Shown here: piece by piece, positions 1 to 4,065 of the stretch
Numbering within the stretch: position 1 is the first letter of the stretch
Layout: every line of letters begins with the position of its first letter
Assembly (NCBI GenBank): GCA_009779295.1
Contig: WREN01000161.1
Location: 1 to 5,804, forward strand
Reading direction: 5' to 3'
Length of the DNA stretch: 5,804 nucleotides
Source: Oscillospiraceae bacterium
GTDB lineage: Bacteria > Bacillota > Clostridia > Oscillospirales > CAG-272
Position numbers and translations under genes: made by a program
The notes under the pieces: generated by a model
Told to the model about the DNA's origin: nothing
Database searches by the model: none
Seen by the model: the letters and a program-made list of their open reading frames with translations, nothing else

Positions 1-274
1 CAACAAAATTCTCGATAAAGTTTCAACGAAGTACGGAATCACAGAAGATGATCTCAAAGGTAAAAAACGCAACAAGGAAATCGTCAACCCGAGGCATATC
101 GCCGTTTTCATCACGCGCAAGCTCACTGATTTGTCATTACCCGCGATCGCGAAGATTTTCGACCGCGACCACACGACGGTGATGGCTTCATTGAAGAATA
201 TAGAGGATGAATTAAAGGTGAATTCCCTGTTGGAAATCGAAATTAATGAGTTGATTAAGGAAATAAAAGAGTAA
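1..274 (+). CDS. dnaA: Chromosomal replication initiator DnaA, C-terminal domain IV (5' truncated by the window)
   Basis: Only the last 90 codons are in the window; the reading frame enters at base 2 and stops at TAA 272-274. The translation is the helix-turn-helix DNA-binding domain IV of DnaA, the part that reads DnaA boxes at oriC. Visible signatures are the basic stretch KGKKRNKEIVNPRHIA (residues 19-34 of the fragment), the helix with RKLTDLSLPAIAKIF, and the family signature RDHTTV at fragment residues 55-60, whose D, H and T residues contact the box in known structures. Nothing in it is broken. The AAA+ ATPase domain lies upstream of the window. The gene runs toward the origin, and no convincing intrinsic terminator follows it. 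Confidence 0.97.
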   Translation, partial: NKILDKVSTKYGITEDDLKGKKRNKEIVNPRHIAVFITRKLTDLSLPAIAKIFDRDHTTVMASLKNIEDELKVNSLLEIEINELIKEIKE

Positions 275-279
275 CAGGC

Positions 280-298
280 TTTTACACACTGTGGAAAA
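280..298. promoter_or_regulatory. Inverted pair of DnaA boxes, 1 bp apart
   Basis: TTTTACACA (plus, 280-288) and TGTGGAAAA (minus, 290-298, reading TTTTCCACA) both fit the relaxed consensus TTWTNCACA and face each other across one base. They begin six bases after the dnaA stop codon. Boxes after dnaA load DnaA onto the origin. That this pair is bound is an inference. Confidence 0.65.
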
Positions 299-303
299 CT
301 TCC

Positions 304-312
304 TGTGAAGAA
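304..312 (-). promoter_or_regulatory. Degenerate DnaA box
   Basis: The bottom strand reads TTCTTCACA, one mismatch from TTWTNCACA. It sits six bases after the inverted box pair. On its own it would be weak evidence; clustering with the other sites raises its plausibility. Confidence 0.35.
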
Positions 313-353
313 AAAATTGAGTACAGAAACTTGTCAAAAACATTCAACAAATA

Positions 354-362
354 TTTTACACG
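354..362 (+). promoter_or_regulatory. Degenerate DnaA box
   Basis: TTTTACACG differs from TTWTNCACA only in the last base. It shares TTTTACAC with the box at 280-288. Confidence 0.4.
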
Positions 363-416
363 GCTTCAACATCATCGCAAACCTGTGAACGCTTGTCATA
401 TTTAGCTAAAACAGAC

Positions 417-425
417 TTTACCACA
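417..425 (+). promoter_or_regulatory. Candidate trio-proximal DnaA box
   Basis: TTTACCACA has one mismatch to TTWTNCACA and two to TTATCCACA. Its orientation and its position 13 bp before the trinucleotide run are those expected of the box that seeds the DnaA filament onto the trios. The spacer between them is not GC-rich, unlike the Bacillus arrangement. Confidence 0.45.
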
Positions 426-438
426 CAATCCTCAAACA

Positions 439-459
439 CTACTACTACTGCTACTATTA
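439..459 (-). promoter_or_regulatory. DnaA-trio array (origin unwinding element)
   Basis: Seven in-register triplets read CTA, CTA, CTA, CTG, CTA, CTA, TTA on the top strand. On the bottom strand, 3' to 5', this is GAT x3, GAC, GAT x2, AAT. The preferred DnaA-trio is 3'-GAT-5', and AAT is an accepted variant, so six of seven triplets fit. The array runs from the box side straight into the A/T stretch, the geometry along which a DnaA filament is thought to extend on single-stranded DNA. Function is inferred from pattern and position. Confidence 0.75.
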
Positions 460-484
460 TATATTATATTTATTTATATTTATA
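455..484. other. AT-only stretch, probable DNA unwinding element
   Basis: Thirty consecutive bases are A or T, made of TATT/TTAT-type repeats. The stretch overlaps the last trios and ends 12 bp before the methyltransferase start codon. Position and composition fit the duplex-unwinding element of the origin. Confidence 0.75.
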
Positions 485-496
485 CAGAAAAAACGA

Positions 497-1090
497 ATGG
501 AACATTATTTTAAAGAGAACGAAAAAATAAAACATGAAATAAAAACTATTGAGTATTACTTTATCCACAGGCTTTATAAATTTACGACTGACGCCGGCAT
601 ATTTTCGCATGAGCATATAGATCCGGCTACGGACATACTTTTGAGGAGTTTGCCTCCTTTGAAGGGTTCGGTACTCGACATGGGCTGCGGCTACGGTTGT
701 ATAGGTATTGTTCTTGCCGGAACATATAATTTGACATTAACCCAGGCTGACATCAATCCGGCAGCGGTAAATCTGACAAAACAGAATTGTAAAGCAAACA
801 ATGTTGAATCAAATGTCATACTTTCAGACGGTTTTGAAAAAATAACTGCACAAAAAAACAATTTTGATACTATTGTTATCAATCCGCCGATTCACGCGGG
901 TAAAAATGTGACATACTCTATGTATGAAGGTTCGTTCGAGCATTTGAACGACGGCGGTTGCTTATATGTTGTAACGTTAAAAAAACACGGTGCGGAAAGC
1001 ACAGAGAAGAAATTATTAGATATTTTCGGGAATTGTGAAACTATATACAGAAAAAAGGGATATTTTGTTTTCAAATGTAAAAAGGAGTAG
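497..1090 (+). CDS. Class I SAM-dependent methyltransferase, YbxB/RsmC-like (MTS domain)
   Basis: The 197-residue protein resembles the small methyltransferase family of Bacillus YbxB and the catalytic half of RsmC (16S rRNA guanine-N2 methyltransferase). The N-terminal part contains FTTDAGIFSHEHID (residues 29-42), like the FTSDSGVFS segment of YbxB. The SAM-binding loop VLDMGCGYGCIGI is at 59-71, an acidic strand end (D85) follows, and the catalytic-type NPPIHAGK is at 129-136. The C-terminus ends in KKGYFVFKCKK, typical of YbxB-like proteins. An rRNA substrate is an inference from the family. No good Shine-Dalgarno precedes the ATG; upstream is only AGAAAAAACGA, and the leader is the AT-rich origin DNA. 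The gene is about 36% GC by sampled lines, below the core genes, and its position between oriC and dnaN is unusual. Its stop codon is six bases before the dnaN start. Confidence 0.85.
   Translation: MEHYFKENEKIKHEIKTIEYYFIHRLYKFTTDAGIFSHEHIDPATDILLRSLPPLKGSVLDMGCGYGCIGIVLAGTYNLTLTQADINPAAVNLTKQNCKANNVESNVILSDGFEKITAQKNNFDTIVINPPIHAGKNVTYSMYEGSFEHLNDGGCLYVVTLKKHGAESTEKKLLDIFGNCETIYRKKGYFVFKCKKE
561..569 (+). promoter_or_regulatory. Consensus DnaA box inside the methyltransferase gene
   Basis: TTATCCACA is an exact match to the consensus DnaA box and spans codons 22-25 (Phe-Ile-His-Arg) of the methyltransferase. It lies 77 bp beyond the end of the AT-only stretch. It is the best-matching box near the origin, so the functional oriC probably reaches into this gene. 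Confidence 0.65.
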
Positions 1091-1096
1091 AAAAAA

Positions 1097-2254
1097 ATGA
1101 AATTTATATTCGACAAAGACGAATTGAACAGAGCCGTTACTCCGGCAATGGGTTCGGTTTCAACAAAGGCGACATTGCCCGCAATAGAGGGGATTTTGTT
1201 CTCTTCTACCAGCGATAACGAGTGTGAAATCACAACATATGACCTCGAAAAGGGTTATAAGACAAAACTTCCGTGCCGAGTTGAAAGAGAGGGCAGCTTC
1301 ATAATCAATGCGAGCAAAATCAATCAAATCATCAAAGCTATGCCGTCAGGGGATATTACCGTCGAAATCAGCGATAAACTGCAATGCCGGATTTACAGCG
1401 GCAAAAGTGAATTCGAATTGCACATTCTCGAAAGCAAAGAATTTCCGGCGATACCCGAATTGGCGGGCGAAAAGGGATTAACCATCGTTCAAAAGACGCT
1501 GGCGTCAATGATGAACGAAGCGCAGTTCGCGATCGCTATCAACGATCCGCGGGTCGCGCTCAACGGACTTTACTTTAAGATTCAAGGAACATCTATAACT
1601 ATAGTTTCCTGCGACGGCAACCGTCTCGCGCTTCGCGAGAAAGTGTGCGACGTCGGCAACCTCAACAAAGACGGCAGCGATCTTGCCCTCTCGTTTATTC
1701 TGCCCGGCAAAACTATTTCCGAGCTTATGCGGCTCATCGATACCAAGGACGACGAGAAAACCGTCCGCATTTTAGTCGGGCGCAAACATGTTATCTTCGC
1801 GTTTGAGGATTTCTATCTGTTCTCTCGCATCATAGAGGGAGAATACATCGATTACGACCGTTTCATTCCGAAAAATAACCGCACTTTCGTAAATATAAAC
1901 CGCGACTCGTTCGTACAAAGCCTTGACCGCGCGTCGATTGTCACCGAAGATCGCACTATGGGGCAGGCGAAACCGCCCGTTAAGCTAACGTTTGAGGAAT
2001 CAATTTTGAAAATCACGACAACACCTTCGGTTTCCGGGCGCGTTTATGACGAAGTCGCGATGTCAATGACCGGCGACGGAATTGAAATCGGATTCAACTG
2101 CCGTTATTTACTCGACGCATTGCGTTCTACTACAGTTGATACGTTGAAGCTGTCGATGTCTTCGCCGCTGATGAGCATGATTATCGAAGCGGCGGAACCG
2201 CAGGAGGATGACAGGTTCCTGTTTTTAGTGCTGCCTTGTAAGATGAAGGAGTAA
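1097..2254 (+). CDS. dnaN: DNA polymerase III beta subunit (sliding clamp)
   Basis: The 385-residue protein is the ring-shaped clamp that tethers DNA polymerase III to DNA and serves as a docking platform for repair and replication proteins. It starts MKFIFDKDELNRAV and ends FLFLVLPCKMKE, the counterpart of the usual C-terminal LILPVR strand. The length fits three clamp domains of about 120-130 residues each; it is slightly longer than the usual 366-380. Recognisable stretches include KATLPAIEGILF near residue 30 and EFPAIPEL near residue 115. The start has a good AAGGAG at 1082-1087, which overlaps the last codons of the methyltransferase and lies nine bases from the ATG, so the two genes are probably co-transcribed. 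recF begins two bases after the stop codon. Confidence 0.97.
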   Translation: MKFIFDKDELNRAVTPAMGSVSTKATLPAIEGILFSSTSDNECEITTYDLEKGYKTKLPCRVEREGSFIINASKINQIIKAMPSGDITVEISDKLQCRIYSGKSEFELHILESKEFPAIPELAGEKGLTIVQKTLASMMNEAQFAIAINDPRVALNGLYFKIQGTSITIVSCDGNRLALREKVCDVGNLNKDGSDLALSFILPGKTISELMRLIDTKDDEKTVRILVGRKHVIFAFEDFYLFSRIIEGEYIDYDRFIPKNNRTFVNINRDSFVQSLDRASIVTEDRTMGQAKPPVKLTFEESILKITTTPSVSGRVYDEVAMSMTGDGIEIGFNCRYLLDALRSTTVDTLKLSMSSPLMSMIIEAAEPQEDDRFLFLVLPCKMKE

Positions 2255-2255
2255 T

Positions 2256-3386
2256 ATGATTTGCAAACGAATCGAGTGCAGGAATTTCCGTAATATTGAA
2301 GACGCCGTGATCGAACCCGCAGAGGGCGTGACCGTTCTTTGCGGCAGCAACGGCGAGGGTAAAACCAACGCACTCGAAGCGGTTTATCTTTTCGCGCAGG
2401 GACGGAGTTTCCGAACCGCGCACGACCGTGAATTCGTAAAGTTCGGTGCGGAATCCGCGGAGATAAAACTCAATTTCGCTGACAAAAACCGCGAACACGA
2501 TATGCTGATCCGCTATCTGCCGAACGGCACGCGGATGTGCAAGCGCAACGGCGTTTTGATCCGGCGCATGTCGGAGTTTATCGGCTGCTTCCGCGCGGTA
2601 TTGTTCTGCCCGGCGCATTTATCTATTATCAAAGACGGACCGTCTGTGCGGCGCGGATTTCTTGACATCGCCATTTCGCAGCTCAAACCGTTCTATATGC
2701 TGTCGCTCCAGCGATACAACAATATACTAACTCAACGGAATTCGCTTATCAAAAATTATTACAGCGCGCCCGAAACGTTCCATCGGACGGTCGCAATATG
2801 GTCGGAGCAATTGGCGGCTGAAGCGGAGGTTATATCCGCCGAGCGCGCAAAATATGTGGTACGGCTTGATAATTTTACCGAGAGGATTATTCACGATATG
2901 ACCGGCGGGCGCGAAACCGTTCGCCTGACTTATAATAAACCGCGAACGAAAGACGAATATGTGCGTTTGCTTGCGGAAAATCCCGAACGCGAAATCCGCG
3001 CCGGTTCAACGCTTCACGGCACACACAAGGATGATATCGAAATTACGATCAACGACCGCGACGCAAGAAGTTACGCGTCGCAAGGGCAGCAGCGGAGTAT
3101 CGCGCTCGCAATGAAACTCGCGGAAGGCGAAATTTCACGCGAAGTTTCGGGCGAATATCCGGTTTTCCTGCTCGACGATATCTTCAGCGAGTTGGACGCC
3201 GGACGACGAGCGTTCATGACGAACGGGTTACAGGGCAGGCAGGTTATTATGACTTCGTGCGATGAAAACACGGAGGGAAATATGATTAAGGTGGAGAATG
3301 GGAAATATTATGCAGAATCCCCCCTGTCACCTGCGGGTGACATCCCCCCTTTAACAAGGGAGGGAAAGAACGAATTAACTATATGA
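2256..3386 (+). CDS. recF: DNA replication and repair protein RecF, with an element-derived C-terminus
   Basis: RecF is an SMC/ABC-type ATPase that helps load RecA at single-strand gaps and stalled forks. Visible features are the Walker A motif GSNGEGKT (residues 30-37) followed by NALEA, the P-x-HLSIIKDGP...RRGFLD segment near 120-138, GTHKDD (the usual GPHRDD), the ABC signature SQGQQR (275-280), and Walker B FLLDDIFSELD (304-314). The start has AAGGAG at 2246-2251, only four bases from the ATG, and sits against the dnaN stop. The family core ends at about KVENGKYYA (residues 345-353). The remaining 23 residues, from Glu354 to Ile376, are written by the left 56-bp arm and its inner flank, and the TGA overlaps the next start codon as ATGA. 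The S4-domain gene that often separates dnaN and recF in Bacillota is missing. Confidence 0.96.
   Translation: MICKRIECRNFRNIEDAVIEPAEGVTVLCGSNGEGKTNALEAVYLFAQGRSFRTAHDREFVKFGAESAEIKLNFADKNREHDMLIRYLPNGTRMCKRNGVLIRRMSEFIGCFRAVLFCPAHLSIIKDGPSVRRGFLDIAISQLKPFYMLSLQRYNNILTQRNSLIKNYYSAPETFHRTVAIWSEQLAAEAEVISAERAKYVVRLDNFTERIIHDMTGGRETVRLTYNKPRTKDEYVRLLAENPEREIRAGSTLHGTHKDDIEITINDRDARSYASQGQQRSIALAMKLAEGEISREVSGEYPVFLLDDIFSELDAGRRAFMTNGLQGRQVIMTSCDENTEGNMIKVENGKYYAESPLSPAGDIPPLTREGKNELTI
3316..3371 (+). repeat. Left arm of the perfect 56-bp inverted repeat
   Basis: The arm is identical, on the opposite strand, to 3759-3814. It has a modular structure: AAT, six C, a hairpin TGTCACC-TGCG-GGTGACA (3325-3342), T, six C, then TTTAACAAGGGAGGGAAAGAAC. 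The second C run can pair with the following AAGGGAGGG (3344-3349 plus TT with 3356-3364, one bulged A). It is read in frame as the tail of recF. There is no U-tract, so it is not an intrinsic terminator. Confidence 0.97.
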
Positions 3387-3739
3387 ATAAAAAACATAAT
3401 CCCGAACTTACACCAAGAGCAAAAGAACTCCGAAAATCAATGACTATACATGAACACAAACTTTGGCATTTTTTCTTAAAATATTATCCGATACGATTTT
3501 TACGGCAAAAGGTTATTGATCAGTTTATTGCGGATTTTTATTGCGCCTCCGCGAAATTGATAATTGAATTGGATGGAGGTCAGCATTTAGATGAAAAAGC
3601 GATTACACATGATAAAATGCGAACTGAAGTGTTGGAAAAATACGGATTAAGTGTACTTCGTTTTTCCAATGATGAAATAGAATCAAATTTTAAATTAGTA
3701 TGCAACAAAATTAGTGAAGAAGTCTCAAACAGACTATAA
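3383..3739 (+). CDS. DUF559 family protein, Vsr-like PD-(D/E)XK endonuclease fold
   Basis: The 118-residue protein carries the whole DUF559 pattern: LRKSMTIHEHKLWHFF (residues 16-31), FLRQKVIDQFIADFYC (39-54), KLIIELDGGQH (58-68), a YD-type HDKMR (76-80), and GLSVLRFSNDEI (88-99). By analogy with Vsr and related nucleases, Glu24, Asp51, Glu62, Asp64 and His68 are the likely catalytic or metal-binding residues, and all are present. The family is predicted to cut DNA; its biological role is not settled. The start ATG overlaps the recF stop as ATGA. The nearest GGGAGGG is 18 bases upstream, too far to be a normal ribosome site, so translation is probably coupled to recF. The gene is clearly AT-richer than its neighbours and lies inside the inverted repeat, both signs of transfer. 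I see no methyltransferase or antitoxin partner. Confidence 0.9.
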   Translation: MNKKHNPELTPRAKELRKSMTIHEHKLWHFFLKYYPIRFLRQKVIDQFIADFYCASAKLIIELDGGQHLDEKAITHDKMRTEVLEKYGLSVLRFSNDEIESNFKLVCNKISEEVSNRL

Positions 3740-3758
3740 CTATAATTAAGATAAATAG

Positions 3759-3814
3759 GTTCTTTCCCTCCCTTGTTAAAGGGGGGATGTCACCCGCAGG
3801 TGACAGGGGGGATT
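3759..3814 (-). repeat. Right arm of the perfect 56-bp inverted repeat
   Basis: All 56 bases are the reverse complement of 3316-3371. On the top strand it forms two local hairpins. One is CCCTCCCTT paired with AAGGGGGG (3766-3774 with 3779-3786, one bulged T). The other is TGTCACC-CGCA-GGTGACA (3788-3805). A six-G run (3806-3811) follows, and the arm ends two bases before the remB start codon. Confidence 0.97.
3805..3811 (+). promoter_or_regulatory. remB ribosome binding site supplied by the repeat arm
   Basis: AGGGGGG lies five bases before ATG 3817 and is the only purine-rich Shine-Dalgarno-like sequence in front of remB. It belongs entirely to the right repeat arm. In the long 56-bp RNA stem it would be paired with the left arm; with local hairpins only it is exposed. 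Confidence 0.65.
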
Positions 3815-3816
3815 AG

Positions 3817-4065
3817 ATGTACCTGCACATAGGCAACAACAGACTTGTAAAAAACAGCGAAATATTGGGGATATTCGATTTAGACTCCGCGACCGTTTCG
3901 GCGGTAACGCGGAAGTATCTCGGCAGAGCCGACAAAGAGGGGCGGGTTGTGAACATCGGCGGCGAGATACCGAAATCTTTTGTGCTGACTGAAACAAAAA
4001 TTTACATGACTTATATATCTGGGGGAACATTATTGAAACGCTCAGAAAGGATAGAATTAATCTAA
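3817..4065 (+). CDS. remB: DUF370 protein, RemB/YaaB-type regulator
   Basis: The 82-residue protein matches the length and layout of Bacillus YaaB (RemB). It opens MYLHIGNNRLVKNSEILGIFD (residues 1-21), and the family's conserved C-terminal half is PKSFVLTETKIYM (52-64) and SGGTLLKR (68-75). RemA and RemB relatives are small DNA-binding proteins; in Bacillus they are needed for matrix gene expression. The recF-remB-gyrB order is the same as in Bacillus, which supports orthology rather than the RemA paralogue found elsewhere. There is no membrane segment. ATG 3817 is chosen because it follows the AGGGGGG site and because family proteins begin M-Y-(L/I)-H. The stop codon overlaps the gyrB start by one base. 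Its translation signal now comes from the inserted repeat, so its expression may differ from relatives without the element. Confidence 0.9.
   Translation: MYLHIGNNRLVKNSEILGIFDLDSATVSAVTRKYLGRADKEGRVVNIGGEIPKSFVLTETKIYMTYISGGTLLKRSERIELI

Larger units (their letters stand above)
275..496. other. oriC: Probable chromosomal origin of replication (oriC), dnaA-proximal intergenic region
   Basis: This 222-bp gene-free stretch directly follows dnaA, the usual oriC position in Bacillota. It contains DnaA-box-like 9-mers: an inverted pair at 280-298, near-consensus sites at 304-312 (minus) and 354-362 (plus), and a weaker one at 417-425. It then has a CTA-type trinucleotide run at 439-459 and an uninterrupted A/T stretch at 455-484. 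The order box, trios, AT-rich DNA matches the unwinding module described in Bacillus and other bacteria. Most boxes are degenerate rather than perfect, so the assignment rests on context, order and composition together. The origin probably extends into the next gene, where a consensus box sits at 561-569. No promoter with a good -35/-10 pair stood out here, although one must lie in or near it. Confidence 0.85.
3316..3814. mobile_element. Putative mobile DUF559 unit bounded by perfect 56-bp inverted repeats
   Basis: This 499-bp unit consists of two identical inverted arms (3316-3371 and 3759-3814) around one small AT-rich endonuclease-like gene. It fits exactly between the end of the recF core and the remB start codon. 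The dinucleotide AG stands outside both arms (3314-3315 and 3815-3816), which could be a 2-bp target duplication or chance. There is no transposase gene, so movement would need help in trans or the encoded nuclease itself. Three things suggest acquisition: base composition (about 32% GC in sampled lines of the gene against about 50% in recF), identity of the arms, and a recF tail that matches arm sequence. An alternative is that two copies of a dispersed palindromic repeat happen to flank the gene. No multi-copy evidence is available from one window. Confidence 0.6.

Noticed and set aside
302..316. Short CTTC/GAAG hairpin followed by six A as a dnaA terminator
   Set aside because: The stem is only four pairs, and the homopolymer is A rather than T on the dnaA coding strand.
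331..337. Spo0A-box-like TTGTCAA in oriC
   Set aside because: It has one mismatch to the TGTCGAA core and occurs in AT-rich DNA; too weak without evidence of a sporulating lineage.
393..421. Promoter with TTGTCA as -35 for the methyltransferase-dnaN operon
   Set aside because: The hexamer 17 bases downstream (CTTTAC) is a poor -10. AT-rich hexamers in the unwinding element give many chance -10 matches.
691..1233. Minus-strand open frames opposite the methyltransferase and the start of dnaN
   Set aside because: They lie antisense to genes with clear family motifs, have no ribosome sites, and their translations show no recognisable domain.
2104..2618. Minus-strand open frames across the dnaN-recF junction
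   Set aside because: They are shadows of two strongly supported genes; compositional bias of the core genes leaves long open antisense frames.
3316..3371. Left repeat arm as an intrinsic terminator for recF
   Set aside because: It forms GC-rich hairpins, but no U-rich tract follows, and the open frame continues into the overlapping DUF559 start.
3383..3739. DUF559 gene as part of a restriction-modification or toxin-antitoxin pair
   Set aside because: No adjacent antitoxin-like gene exists. The methyltransferase 2.3 kb away is of the rRNA type with NPPIHAGK, not a recognised DNA-methyltransferase partner.
3316..3814. The two arms as a CRISPR array or a classical insertion sequence
   Set aside because: There are only two copies, inverted, with a gene between them; no spacers and no transposase-like motif are present.
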